Assembly (NCBI RefSeq): GCF_003144035.1
Contig: NZ_QFWT01000005.1
Span: 62,001-126,000 of the forward strand
DNA from: Vibrio albus
GTDB taxonomy: Bacteria; Pseudomonadota; Gammaproteobacteria; Enterobacterales; Vibrionaceae
Length of the DNA stretch: 64,000 bases
Direction of reading: 5' to 3'
Below the pieces are notes generated by a model. That model worked only from the letters and a program-made list of their open reading frames with translations, was not told where the DNA came from and searched no databases. A program made the translations under genes and the position numbers. Positions 36,062 through 45,144 of this stretch are shown piece by piece (within the stretch, counting starts at the first letter, position 1; each line of letters opens with the position of its first letter).

Positions 36062-37966
36062 TTACGCCAGTTTAAATTTAGAGACGATATTACTCAGCTC
36101 ATGATTCACCTGAGCAATATTGTTTGACAAGGCAACGGAGGCTTCACCGCTGCTATTCAGTTCTCTGACCATATCACTAATAGCAGTCATATTCCGGCTG
36201 ATATCGTTGCTGACACTGCTTTGTTCTTCAGCTGCAGTGGCTATCTGGGCGCTGAGATCATTAATACCGTTAATATGATTAACTAACTGCTGAATGATGC
36301 TGCCGACCTGATCAGTATGTTCGAAGGTATCCTGACAGCGGCCCTGTGTCCCGTTCATCGAACTTACTACCGCATCAGTACCGCTTAACAGGCGGTTTAG
36401 CGATGTTTCTATCTCTTGGGTACTAGCCTGAGTGCGGCTGGCAAGGGCCCTTACCTCATCGGCAACGACGGCAAATCCACGTCCCTGTTCTCCGGCACGG
36501 GCTGCTTCAATCGCTGCGTTAAGTGCCAGCAGGTTGGTCTGCTCTGCGATATCGCCGATAACCTGCAGGATAGACGTGATAGATTTCGCTTCTTCACTCA
36601 TTGATGTTAACTGTTGCGAGGTTTCTTCAACGTCTGTCACCAGGCTGGTGACTTGTGTCTGAGCTCTTGAAACCACCTGTATAGACTCTGCGCCATCATC
36701 AGTAGCCTGAGTCGTCAGGCTGGCGGCTTCACTGGCGTGATGAGCCACGGATTCTGCGGTTGCGTTCATCTCTTCAATTGCGGTAACGACTTGCTCGGTT
36801 TCAATCACATGCCTTTCCAGAATGGAGGCGTTATTACCGGATTGAGACAATAGCTCCGCCGCGTCCTGTTGCAAATGTTTGGAAGCTTCATTGATTTCCA
36901 GAAGCATTTTCTGAAGACTTTCAATAAACAGGTTAACGCCATGGGCTATCTGGCCCAGATCATCCTGAGAGGTTACTTCCAGACGCTGTGTCAGGTCGCC
37001 GTTGCCTGTTGATAATCCGGCAATGGTCTTTTTCAGGTTCAGGATCGGTTTGTACAGGATGCGTAAAATAAGCAGAGTGATAATGATACTACCGATAACC
37101 AGAATCGCGGTTAAGATACTCGCATACGTTTTTGTTTCTTCGAGAGAAGCAAATGCGGTGGCTTTATTGAGTCCGACAACCAGATACCAGTTTTTATCAC
37201 CGAATGAGATGCGGTGAGTAAACATAACCTTATCCACGCCTTTTAGCACATAGTTAATAATGGCTGAATCGGTACTTGTTGCCTGCCTTACCGGGTCGAC
37301 CAGAGTGCTGATATCAGTCAGTTTGCTGCCACTTGGTACCGCTGGCGAAGTACTTGCTAATACCGATGAATCTTCAGTCATAATGACAGCCAGTGCCCCC
37401 GGCATATCAATGGACTGTACCGTTTTATCCAAGACCGAAAGAGAAATATCAGCTAATATCACACCCCCCTGAAACCTTTTTGCGATGCTAACCAGAAGTT
37501 CTCCATTATTGGCATCAATATAAGGTTCCGTGTAGACAAGTTGATTCGTCTGCATGGCATCTTTGTACCACGGCCTTTTACGGGCGTCGTATGAGGGAGG
37601 GTTTTTGTGATTATTCCAGTCGGGAAAGTCTGCGGATGCATAAGAGTCACCGTTTTCAAATGCCACCATAAGGTTAGATACGGAAGTCAGCTTCGCCCCG
37701 ATACGCATTCTTTCGGCATGTCCATCACGGTACTGATAGGTTTGGTAGTCATTGGCTAACTCATCAACAGCCTGGGATTTCATCCGTATAAAAGTGTCGA
37801 TGATGTTGGACTCAGTAGATACAAGCCCGGTTGCACCACCATAGATATTTTGTTCTAACGTCTGTTTTTCATGTTGATATGACAGATAGTTTGATAGTCC
37901 GAGTGACAGCGCAATAAGCAAACAAACTGATACCAACAGCGTCGATTTAAATCCTAGCGTTTTCAT
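36062..37966 (-). CDS. Methyl-accepting chemotaxis protein with dCache sensor
   Basis: A 634-residue chemoreceptor. First membrane segment near residues 9-27, periplasmic double-Cache domain (about 35-275), second segment ([18 protein letters not shown]), HAMP, then a signalling domain with [19 protein letters not shown]. The distal Cache pocket has [12 protein letters not shown] and LVYTEPYID, the pattern of dCache domains that bind amino acids or amines; ligand type is an inference. The signalling tip is of the common 40-heptad type. Monocistronic, with a terminator behind. Confidence 0.92.
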   Translation of the reverse strand: MKTLGFKSTLLVSVCLLIALSLGLSNYLSYQHEKQTLEQNIYGGATGLVSTESNIIDTFIRMKSQAVDELANDYQTYQYRDGHAERMRIGAKLTSVSNLMVAFENGDSYASADFPDWNNHKNPPSYDARKRPWYKDAMQTNQLVYTEPYIDANNGELLVSIAKRFQGGVILADISLSVLDKTVQSIDMPGALAVIMTEDSSVLASTSPAVPSGSKLTDISTLVDPVRQATSTDSAIINYVLKGVDKVMFTHRISFGDKNWYLVVGLNKATAFASLEETKTYASILTAILVIGSIIITLLILRILYKPILNLKKTIAGLSTGNGDLTQRLEVTSQDDLGQIAHGVNLFIESLQKMLLEINEASKHLQQDAAELLSQSGNNASILERHVIETEQVVTAIEEMNATAESVAHHASEAASLTTQATDDGAESIQVVSRAQTQVTSLVTDVEETSQQLTSMSEEAKSITSILQVIGDIAEQTNLLALNAAIEAARAGEQGRGFAVVADEVRALASRTQASTQEIETSLNRLLSGTDAVVSSMNGTQGRCQDTFEHTDQVGSIIQQLVNHINGINDLSAQIATAAEEQSSVSNDISRNMTAISDMVRELNSSGEASVALSNNIAQVNHELSNIVSKFKLA

Positions 37967-38190
37967 TATTTATTCTCGCTTTATAGGGGAAACGTCTATT
38001 ATTTAAAATAGAGTAAAAGTACTAATTGTTAGATTAGCCAATAAATTCAATTATGTCATGGGGAACGTTCTCTGAGAAAAAAGTAAAATCGCCTCATCAC
38101 CTGGTAATATCCTCATTCCCTCTGCTTTTTGACCTTCTAGGTCGGGGATTATGAACTACACTCTAACTATATGTCTTAGTGGAAACTCAG

Positions 38191-39552
38191 ATGTCTCGTT
38201 GGGTAATTGGGATACTTTTAGGTTGTCTCATTGGATTAACGGATCTGTCCTCTGCTGACACAATTAAGTCAGACAATGTGCTCTCCAGGACAATTCCGGT
38301 ACTGACTATCAGCGGTGCTATCGGGCCTGCTGTAGGTGACTATGTCATCAATGAAATACAGCGAGCCAACCGCCGGTCAAACGTTCCTGCCATTATTATC
38401 ACCATTGATACTCCCGGTGGACTGGTATCCAGCCTGCGGGATATTAATCAGCAGATCCTCGCGTCAAATATTCCTGTTCTGTGCCTTGTCTATCCTCAGG
38501 GTGCTCGTGCTGCCAGTGCCGGTACTTATATTCTTTATGCCTGTCATATTGCTGCGATGGCTCCGGCTACCACGCTTGGCGCAGCCACTCCGGTACAAAT
38601 AGGTGGTATGCCGGGCGGTGGCTCCCCGGAAGGGGAAGAAGAAAACCATGGTCCGAGTGCAATGGAGAAAAAGATACTCAATGACTCCATTGCCTATATC
38701 CGTTCGCTGGCACAACTGAGAGGCCGGAATGCTGAATGGGCGGAAAAGGCGGTTCGGGAGGCGGCGACACTGTCTGCCAGCGAAGCGCTGGATAATAATG
38801 TGATAAACCTGATTGCGGACACACCGGATGTTCTCGCTGAACGTTTGCATAGCCAGACCGTGGTGGTGAATAAACAGCCACAAGAGATGGATCTGCAGGG
38901 AGCGGCTCTGGAACCCAGAACACCAGACTGGCGGAATAAATTTCTGGCAACAATTACGGATCCGAATATCGCCTATATCCTGATGATGATTGGTGTGTAC
39001 GGCTTGCTGTTAGAGTTTTACAGCCCGGGCTTTGGTATTGCGGGCACGATAGGGGCGATTTCGTTGCTGGTGGCCTTATATGCGTTTCAGCTACTGCCGG
39101 TTAACTATGTCGGGCTTGGGCTGATATTGGTCGGCATTGCTCTGCTTATTGCCGAAGCTATGGTACCAAGCTTTGGCCTGCTCGGTGTCGGCGGCATTAT
39201 TGCGTTTACATTGGGCTCGGTATTTCTGATTGATACTGACCTGCCGGAACTGAAGATTTCCATGAGCCTGATTTATGCCATCGCAATAGTGTCAGGTGGA
39301 TTTATCGTTTTGGTGCTCAAGACCCTCTGGAACTTCCGACATAAACAGGTCGTCAGCGGCGCTGATGCCCTGATTGGTTGCGAAGCTGAAGCGGATAATA
39401 ATTTTACTGAGCATGGGTTTGTGCTAATCCGTGGGGAACGCTGGGCTGCCCGATGTGATGAACCATTGCGTAAAGGTGACGTAGTTGTCGTTGATACGGT
39501 CGATGGTCTGACTTTACAAGTTCGCAAGCGAACTGGGAGTGAAGAAAAATGA
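38191..39552 (+). CDS. NfeD family membrane serine protease (ClpP-like N-terminus)
   Basis: A 453-residue protein of the long NfeD type. Signal/anchor at the start, then a ClpP-like domain with ITIDTPGGL, catalytic Ser in RAASAGTYIL and candidate Lys in MEKKILNDS, then a membrane domain of about four segments (from residue 245) and a C-terminal OB-fold NfeD domain. Long NfeD proteases cleave stomatin-like partners. The start at 38191 is chosen; a GTG four codons upstream is possible. It overlaps the slipin gene by four bases. Confidence 0.9.
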   Translation: MSRWVIGILLGCLIGLTDLSSADTIKSDNVLSRTIPVLTISGAIGPAVGDYVINEIQRANRRSNVPAIIITIDTPGGLVSSLRDINQQILASNIPVLCLVYPQGARAASAGTYILYACHIAAMAPATTLGAATPVQIGGMPGGGSPEGEEENHGPSAMEKKILNDSIAYIRSLAQLRGRNAEWAEKAVREAATLSASEALDNNVINLIADTPDVLAERLHSQTVVVNKQPQEMDLQGAALEPRTPDWRNKFLATITDPNIAYILMMIGVYGLLLEFYSPGFGIAGTIGAISLLVALYAFQLLPVNYVGLGLILVGIALLIAEAMVPSFGLLGVGGIIAFTLGSVFLIDTDLPELKISMSLIYAIAIVSGGFIVLVLKTLWNFRHKQVVSGADALIGCEAEADNNFTEHGFVLIRGERWAARCDEPLRKGDVVVVDTVDGLTLQVRKRTGSEEK

Positions 39553-40331
39553 TGGAATTAGTAATAACCAGCGGAATGCTTACTCCGGTATTGGTTGTAT
39601 TTCTGATCGTGATTATTGCGTTCAGCATGTTTCATATTTTGCGCGAGTATCAGAGAGGGGTCATCTTCTTTCTGGGACGTTTTCAGGCGGTGAAAGGTCC
39701 GGGATTGATCATTGTTGTTCCTTTTATTCAGCAGATTGTGAAAGTGGATTTACGTACCGTGGTTATGGACGTACCGAGTCAGGATGTGATCAGCCGGGAC
39801 AACGTGTCAGTCAGAGTGAATGCGGTGATCTACTTCCGGGTTCTGGATTCGCAAAAAGCCATTATTAATGTTGAGGACTATTTCCAGGCCACCTCCCAAC
39901 TGGCACAGACAACATTAAGATCGGTACTGGGTCAGCATGATCTGGACGAAATGCTGGCGAACCGGGATATGCTGAATGCTGATATTCAGTCCATTCTGGA
40001 TGCAAGGACCGATGGCTGGGGGATTAAGGTATCGAATGTCGAGATCAAACACGTGGATCTGAATGAGACAATGATCCGAGCGATTGCAAAACAGGCGGAA
40101 GCTGAACGGGTTCGGCGTGCAAAAGTCATTCATGCCTCTGGTGAGATGGAAGCGTCAGAAAAACTGGTAGAAGCGGCTGGCCGGCTTGCGCAGCAACCCA
40201 ACGCTATTCTGTTGCGTTATCTGCAAACCCTGACAGAAATCGCCGGAGAAAAAAGCTCCACCATTCTGTTCCCGATGCCGACAGAGTTGATGAGTACGCT
40301 GTTTAAAACGAACAAGGACGGTGATAAATAG
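39549..40331 (+). CDS. Slipin/stomatin-like SPFH protein
   Basis: A 260-residue membrane-anchored protein: one N-terminal hydrophobic segment (VFLIVIIAFSMF), the SPFH domain starting REYQRGVIFFLGRF, with VDVPSQDVISRDNVSV-like and VIYFRVLD blocks, then an AEAERVRRAKVIHASGE coiled coil. Slipins form oligomeric membrane microdomains and are substrates or partners of the NfeD protease encoded just upstream. ATGA overlap indicates translational coupling. Confidence 0.93.
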   Translation: MMELVITSGMLTPVLVVFLIVIIAFSMFHILREYQRGVIFFLGRFQAVKGPGLIIVVPFIQQIVKVDLRTVVMDVPSQDVISRDNVSVRVNAVIYFRVLDSQKAIINVEDYFQATSQLAQTTLRSVLGQHDLDEMLANRDMLNADIQSILDARTDGWGIKVSNVEIKHVDLNETMIRAIAKQAEAERVRRAKVIHASGEMEASEKLVEAAGRLAQQPNAILLRYLQTLTEIAGEKSSTILFPMPTELMSTLFKTNKDGDK

Positions 40332-40351
40332 GCGCTGTGAATATTTCCCGA

Positions 40352-40398
40352 ATTCCAAATCCGCATGTTGGGAGTTGGAATCTCTCCCCGCTGCTACC
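40352..40398 (+). repeat. Degenerate 3' half of a tRNA-Trp gene (left end of island)
   Basis: From ATTCCAAAT (anticodon-loop region, CCA anticodon) through GTTGGGAGTTGGAA and TCTCTCC to CTACC, the stretch follows the 3' half of a bacterial tRNA-Trp gene with roughly ten changes. The T-loop TTCGA is spoiled to TTGGA, and no 5' half precedes it, so it is not functional. A similar copy lies at 45145-45189; CGAATTCCAAATCC is identical in both. Such halves are typical traces of integration at a tRNA gene. Confidence 0.55.
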
Positions 40399-40408
40399 TT
40401 CACATCAG

Positions 40409-40437
40409 AGCCTTAGTGTTTACTAAGGCTTTGTTGT
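40409..40437 (+). terminator. Intrinsic terminator behind the left tRNA-like remnant
   Basis: AGCCTTAGT-GTTT-ACTAAGGCT followed by a T-rich tail. It also serves the NfeD-slipin operon, which ends 78 bases upstream. Confidence 0.78.
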
Positions 40438-41013
40438 TTCAGGGTTTTATGAAAAGTCCCTACCACTTATATCTTAGATATACTTAGATTTAGGCTACTT
40501 TAGTTTCTGCCTTCAGATAGGTTTCCCTTTCCATATCTGGTCGTCTGTGTGAGCAACAGGATCTAACCAGAGTAAAGAACTCCGGTTTTTCTTAGCTAAT
40601 GATTTGAGCATAGACAAGAATTCTCACCGGAGCATTTCTGGTGCTTACTCGGTCATATATCCCACTATTAACTGTTTATCGAACGCCCTCTGAAATCATT
40701 AGTACGCTCAGAATGGATTGGCCGGATGCATCTTTGAAGATCACCGCTAACTTGAAAATGCCCCAAAATCATTTAGCTTAAGATTCCTGGCCTCTTTGTC
40801 ATGTCAGTTCTTGACCAACTTTCCCTAATAGCAGACTATGAGCCTAGTAGAGCATTTGCATTGATGCAGACATGTTCTGCAATTTGTGAGTGCAAAGAAT
40901 ATAAAGACAGCTTAAACAGTATGTTGCTGCTATGGTGTCCGCATTTTATGGAAATATAATATAGACAATGTCTGCTGAAAAGACACTGTTATGAGTTTTC
41001 AGGAGTATAAAAT
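40438..41013. other. Non-coding left part of the island
   Basis: About 575 bases without a convincing gene. A 30-codon open stretch on the minus strand around 40510-40600 (ending DPVAHTDDQIWKGKPI) has a protein-like look but no start signal and may be a gene remnant. No attC site or integrase was recognised. The last 30 bases hold the ribosome binding site of the DUF4062 gene. Confidence 0.45.
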
Positions 41014-41901
41014 ATGCCCCAAAAAGGCCTGATATATCGAGTGTTGATTGCTTCTCCATCGGATTGCGTAAAGGAGAGGTCATCTATCCCGGAGATAATT
41101 TACTCATGGAATTCATCGCATTCTTTTCATACAGGGGTCATTTTAGAGCCCGTAATGTGGGAAAGTCATGTTATTCCTGATTTGGGAGGGAGGCCACAAG
41201 AAGTTATAAATAAACAAATCGTTGATTCATGCGATTTTCTAATAGGCGCATTTTGGACTCGAATAGGAACGGTTACTGGCGATCACATATCCGGAACAGC
41301 TGAAGAGATTGACCGCATTAGGACACAAGGAAAGAAAACGCTTTTATATTTTTCTTCAGCACCTGTAGTTCCTGACAGCATAGATCCTGACCAATATAAG
41401 GAACTTCAAAATTATAAGAAGGCTATACGAGATCAAGGTATCACCTTTGATTATGCGGATATAGGTCAATTTAGAGAAATGTTGCAAAAACACATTTCTT
41501 CATTAATGGCTTCTCTTACCAAAGAGATCGGTGATATTTCTAATCAGGGAGATCGTGAGTCCAAATCAGAAATACAGATGTTTAAATCTCAATTTGATTC
41601 ATTTATTAGAAAGTTAAACGCAGAGTGGGCATCTGAACGTAACAGTGAGCCGCATAATATTGAAGATGCGAAATATATTCTAAGCTCAGCTGTCGATGAG
41701 TTATTGCATTTTCAATCGCAGATTGTGTCTGATCCTAATAATGAAATAATTCCTTTTTTTCAAGAATGTGTCAAGGATCTAAAAGTGTTACAACGGCACA
41801 GGTTGTATATGGATGGCGGCAAGTCTTTTACCGAGTTCTGGGTAAAAGGTGATGCAGCAATAATGAAATTACAAAAGATTTCTGATGTGCTTGCAAGCTA
41901 A
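41014..41901 (+). CDS. DUF4062 (TIR-like) domain protein
   Basis: A 295-residue soluble protein. Residues 7-120 match the DUF4062 type: YRVLIASPSDCVKERSSIPEIIYSWN, VMWESHVIPDLGGRPQEVINKQIVDSCDFLIGAFWTRIG and GTAEEIDRI, a Rossmann-like fold related to TIR domains and often found in defence loci. The C-terminal half is helical without motif. AGGAG lies eight bases before the ATG. The TAA stop is part of an attC-like site, so the gene looks like an integron cassette gene. Role in defence is inference from family and location. Confidence 0.78.
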   Translation: MPQKGLIYRVLIASPSDCVKERSSIPEIIYSWNSSHSFHTGVILEPVMWESHVIPDLGGRPQEVINKQIVDSCDFLIGAFWTRIGTVTGDHISGTAEEIDRIRTQGKKTLLYFSSAPVVPDSIDPDQYKELQNYKKAIRDQGITFDYADIGQFREMLQKHISSLMASLTKEIGDISNQGDRESKSEIQMFKSQFDSFIRKLNAEWASERNSEPHNIEDAKYILSSAVDELLHFQSQIVSDPNNEIIPFFQECVKDLKVLQRHRLYMDGGKSFTEFWVKGDAAIMKLQKISDVLAS

Positions 41902-41955
41902 CAAGGCGCTCACTGGGACCTTCGCAGCTACGGCCCCTTAGCACGGCGTTGAAGC
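41896..41955 (+). repeat. Integron attC-like site
   Basis: It begins with TAACAAGGCGCTCA (containing the stop codon of the upstream gene) and ends GGCCCCTTAGCACGGCGTTG. These ends match the two ends of Vibrio-type attC sites (TAACAAACGCCTCA... and ...AGCCCCTTAGGCGGGCGTTA), and the arms are imperfectly complementary with unpaired bases, as in attC hairpins. At about 56 bases it is short. No integron integrase lies in the window. Confidence 0.65.
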
Positions 41956-42011
41956 TTCAGATAGCAAAAACCCTCGGCTCATAAAGCGTTATAAAGCTAA
42001 TTATGGTTAGT

Positions 42012-42560
42012 TTAAAATTCTGGATTATGAAAAAGCAACCAATCATTATTGGCACTTTTTGAGGCTAGTTTCAAAGCTATCGGCTTTGCCACTAAACCAA
42101 TGTATGTTTGGCGCTCTGAGCCAACGTACGAGATGGTTTTGTTGGAAGTCAGTTGACCGCCTATTATGATCATTAAGCTTCTGTTGTTTGTATGATTCGC
42201 TCTCTTCGCGTTTCTTAAAATCGTAACTCGATCAAGCCAACTTGTCCTAGGAGAAGCATTAGGATGTGTATGCCAATCTCCTAAGTAGTATTCCTTTCCC
42301 AAAGTGTCGTTAAAGTGTCTTTCAGCTTCTTCAACGTGATACTCGTAATCCGGGGTAAATATGAACTTTCCATGCTTTGCTGAGTGACCTGGTCCCACAG
42401 CATCTGTTACAACCCAGTGCTCCATTCCTTCAGAAGTATTCCTATATCCAAGAAGGATTCCTCCCGTTTCGTAATCGAATTTATCGGCTCTCTCTAAAAG
42501 CATTTTGGTGTATGTATCATTTCGAATCCATACTTTAATCGCCTTTATCGGGAGTGACAT
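42012..42560 (-). CDS. JAMM/JAB metalloprotease of a ubiquitin-like conjugation operon
   Basis: A 182-residue soluble protein of the Mov34/MPN/JAB family. The zinc motif is complete: Glu in ETGGILLG (about residue 32) and HTH-PNASPRT-S-WL-D (H-x-H-x7-S-x2-D, about residues 97-110). Such proteases remove or mature ubiquitin-like modifiers; in CBASS (Cap3) and Bil systems they sit next to E1 and E2 genes. The start at 42560 overlaps the end of the E2-E1 gene by 16 bases, so translation is coupled. Last gene of the operon. Confidence 0.9.
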   Translation of the reverse strand: MSLPIKAIKVWIRNDTYTKMLLERADKFDYETGGILLGYRNTSEGMEHWVVTDAVGPGHSAKHGKFIFTPDYEYHVEEAERHFNDTLGKEYYLGDWHTHPNASPRTSWLDRVTILRNAKRANHTNNRSLMIIIGGQLTSNKTISYVGSERQTYIGLVAKPIALKLASKSANNDWLLFHNPEF

Positions 42561-44278
42561 GAGCAGTCCGGATGCTTATCAAATGAAAAAGTAAGAGAAA
42601 GAGACTCAGAATGCGTGTTTTTGTCATTTCTAAGGTTTATGTTCATTGCATGCCAGTCAACCGCCGGAAAACCGGTCTCACTTGTTAACGATCCAACAAT
42701 AGTTCTAACCGCATGCAATGAAATTAAGTCAGACTCAAACCCATATCCCTCTGTTGTTAAGGCGTTACAACCTCCAGGTTGAATGCTGCTTCCTGAATCA
42801 TCGCCATTAGGCATTGGAAGGGTTTTCTCGTGTTGATACCTCTGTAAGCAAGACCAACAGGGGCCTTCAGGGTTTGTTAGATTCCATACCTCCCCTCCCC
42901 ATGTGCCGGGTCTGGTGGTGACTACCACCGAAGGCGCATTCAAAGCATTAAGCCGGTGACTTAAAAAGTAACTAACACCTTGTTCAGCTGCCGCATCAAC
43001 GATGATGTCAGCCTCATCCAGAGCCTGCATTGCCAGTTGGCCATGTTCGTTAATAATCGGGTTACCAAAGGCATGACAGATAGGCTCTACAGCCGTGAAT
43101 GGGTAATTTTCCTGAATGTACGAATGTAAGGCATGAACTTTTGACAATCCACTGTATTGTAAGCCAAGTGCATACCTGACTGATGTGGTTGCATCGATGG
43201 TATCGCCATCAATCAGATAAAGTTTATTAATTCCCGCCTGAGCCAACTTAATTGCTATAGTGCTTCCTAGCATCCCGCAGCCAACAATACAGACGGATTT
43301 GGTACCCAGTTCCGAAACTTCCGGAATTCGGACCAGTCTGTTGCTGGCACGAAAATCTTCAAATTTAAGAGGTGTTGCTTCATATAGCTTCGATCGGGCT
43401 GGCGTTTTTTTTCTACCTTGACCAACTCTTTTCCCTTTACCCGTAGATGGGTTTAAGTGTACCGTTCGCCAGGCTGTATCGTAGACGCCTTGTTGTACTT
43501 CTTGTTCAAACACTGCTGCGAACAAGAATTCATCTGTACCTTGACATTTTGAGTTGAATAAACTTTCGTTAACCAGCCGACACAATTCTTGGGGATTATC
43601 TAGCTGGCGAACATCATCAATGCTTGTGATATCAATTTTTTTCCAGTATCCCTTTACGGACACATTGCTACCAAAACTTCTCAATAGCTCCGGTGAAGTA
43701 TCAATAGCATGATTTGCTATATCAAGTACTTTTGTTAGAGCAAAACGAAATTTATCTGATGAAGAAAGACGGTTAGCGAAAAAATTGCCACAACTTATTT
43801 CGCTGGGCATAGAGATATCTGGCACCAAAAAAACAGAGTCAGGGTGACTGCTAAGGTAGCCTGAATACGGTTCGCCTTGGGGCTCTTCGTTCTCAACTGC
43901 GTACGTACTGCTAGGTGCATTAGCAATAACAAATATTTTTTTGAGGTGGTCAAACAACAAGTCTGCCATATACGTTTGGGCTTCCCATCCAGTTTGGCCA
44001 GCTAAAAGACATAACTCGCCGGAAATGGGGTTGTGATGTCGCGGTAATGTGATGTTATCTGGCGAAAGATATGCGTAGCCTTTAAAGAAAGGATATTCTG
44101 GTGGAAAACAGACCTTTATTGGGTATTGAACATCATCATGCGTGTAAGTTATTTGAACTACACGCATTCCGTATTCTTCTTGCTCTTTAGTTGTAACCTC
44201 CTTAGGATTCCAGTCATTTTCAGCAAGTTTTTCAATTTCTGTTTTATACCGTTCAGGCCATATTTCCCACCAGTTCAT
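42545..44278 (-). CDS. E2-E1 fusion protein (ubiquitin-conjugating plus ThiF-like activating domains)
   Basis: A 577-residue fusion. Residues 35-120 are an E2 fold: FPPEYPFFKGYAYLSP, then HHNPISGELC with candidate catalytic Cys90, then WEAQTYMADLL. Residues about 300-577 are a ThiF/E1 adenylation domain: VCIVGCGMLGST (nucleotide loop, 330-340), LYLIDGDTID with Asp358, RYALG, VDAAAEQGV, a zinc site from CWSC (474-477) and CSC near the C-terminus, and PGGC with Cys504, a candidate E1 thiolation Cys. The order E2 then E1 resembles Cap2 of CBASS, but no CD-NTase gene is present. It starts two bases after the upstream peptide's stop. Confidence 0.9.
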   Translation of the reverse strand: MNWWEIWPERYKTEIEKLAENDWNPKEVTTKEQEEYGMRVVQITYTHDDVQYPIKVCFPPEYPFFKGYAYLSPDNITLPRHHNPISGELCLLAGQTGWEAQTYMADLLFDHLKKIFVIANAPSSTYAVENEEPQGEPYSGYLSSHPDSVFLVPDISMPSEISCGNFFANRLSSSDKFRFALTKVLDIANHAIDTSPELLRSFGSNVSVKGYWKKIDITSIDDVRQLDNPQELCRLVNESLFNSKCQGTDEFLFAAVFEQEVQQGVYDTAWRTVHLNPSTGKGKRVGQGRKKTPARSKLYEATPLKFEDFRASNRLVRIPEVSELGTKSVCIVGCGMLGSTIAIKLAQAGINKLYLIDGDTIDATTSVRYALGLQYSGLSKVHALHSYIQENYPFTAVEPICHAFGNPIINEHGQLAMQALDEADIIVDAAAEQGVSYFLSHRLNALNAPSVVVTTRPGTWGGEVWNLTNPEGPCWSCLQRYQHEKTLPMPNGDDSGSSIQPGGCNALTTEGYGFESDLISLHAVRTIVGSLTSETGFPAVDWHAMNINLRNDKNTHSESLSLTFSFDKHPDCSCHSR

Positions 44279-44280
44279 AC

Positions 44281-44412
44281 TTAGCCCACCTTACGTCCAT
44301 TACCAGGAGTTGGCGCGTTACCCGGACCCTGACCATTACTGTGATCAGGTGGTGTATTATCAGGTTTGCCATGGCCCTTATTCTGACCTGGCGCATTATC
44401 TCTATTGCTCAT
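44281..44412 (-). CDS. 43-residue Gly/Pro/Asn-rich peptide, candidate modifier
   Basis: First gene of the E2-E1/JAMM operon. The peptide starts MSNRDNAPGQNKGHGKPD and ends NGRKVG; it is almost free of hydrophobic residues and predicted disordered, with no beta-grasp fold. Its C-terminus is Gly, the end an E1 enzyme would adenylate. GAGGT lies seven bases before the ATG at 44412; an upstream in-frame ATG at 44463 would add 17 residues from the promoter region. AAGGTGGG, the ribosome binding site of the E2-E1 gene, overlaps its last codons. No homologue is known to me; the modifier role is inference. Confidence 0.65.
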   Translation of the reverse strand: MSNRDNAPGQNKGHGKPDNTPPDHSNGQGPGNAPTPGNGRKVG

Positions 44413-44442
44413 ATTGAGTACCTCTACGAAATTTACGTTTGA

Positions 44443-44461
44443 GTATCCGTTATACGGATAC
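44443..44461. promoter_or_regulatory. Palindromic operator-like site upstream of the conjugation operon
   Basis: GTATCCGT-TAT-ACGGATAC, perfect eight-base arms, 30 bases upstream of the first start codon, flanked by further symmetrical GAGTAT/ATACTC. The position suits a repressor site in the operon promoter, but no DNA-binding protein is encoded in the island. Confidence 0.5.
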
Positions 44462-45144
44462 AATATACTCTATGGGACTCAAGATGCCAGAAATCAATGG
44501 TACATTTTGATATTAACTTACTAATTATATTGACAATTGTAATAATAACTAATGAGAATTTACTCAGTTGTCTGTGACAGAGAAGATAGGTAAAACTAAA
44601 CCCTGTGTAGTCTGATAAAACGATCTTAATATCCTCTGAGTGTCTGCATGCCGCTCAAGGTCGGTCACTTGAAATTGCACATAGGCTGGCAATATCAAGA
44701 AGACAATAAATATTGGAGTTGCCGACAGATGAAACATAAGCACCCATCTGGGTATTGTACGAAATGAGGTATCTGTTGCTTTAGTCAGGATTAAATTCGG
44801 TAGTTCCCAAAACTCGATGTGAAAAATTGTGACAGGTTACTCTGAAACACTATTTGTCCGTACGACTTCACGTCTCACGTCCAATTCCGTGCAAAATTAC
44901 CATCGTTAGAAATGATGGTAATTTGCGATTTGGAATACTTAAAGTTATCCGAAAGGAAAATACTGCTCGAAGAACGTAACTCAGAAATGTCCATTTCCGC
45001 TTTAGAAGTGAGCTACATAGACCTCTAGCTATGTGGGCGTTGTGTGAGTTAGCGGCGTTAAGGGGATCTAAACAAATTCAAATAAATCAAACTCATAAGA
45101 AAAAAATAGTAGTTAATCTATCTAGGCGATAGTCACGGAGACGA
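44462..45144. other. Non-coding right part of the island with hairpin and attC-like end
   Basis: About 680 bases without a credible gene. It contains a hairpin with 13-base arms (GCAAAATTACCATC at 44891 and GATGGTAATTTGC at 44914-44926) and, at about 45033-45056, GGGCGTTGTGTGAGTTAGCGG followed by CGTTA, which resembles the 3' end of an attC site; TAACTCA at 44978 is complementary to TGAGTTA in it. A full second attC could not be established. Confidence 0.4.

Noticed and set aside
38131-38143. GACCT-TCT-AGGTC dyad before the NfeD gene
   Set aside because: Arms of only five bases; too common by chance to call an operator.
42545-44278. Reading the E2-E1/JAMM genes as part of a type II CBASS
   Set aside because: No CD-NTase or effector typical of CBASS is encoded nearby; the only companion is the short peptide and a DUF4062 gene on the other strand.
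44691-44705. AGGCTGGCAATATC repeated at 45484 inside the FTR1 gene
   Set aside because: A 14-base match within coding sequence with no similarity around it; chance is sufficient.
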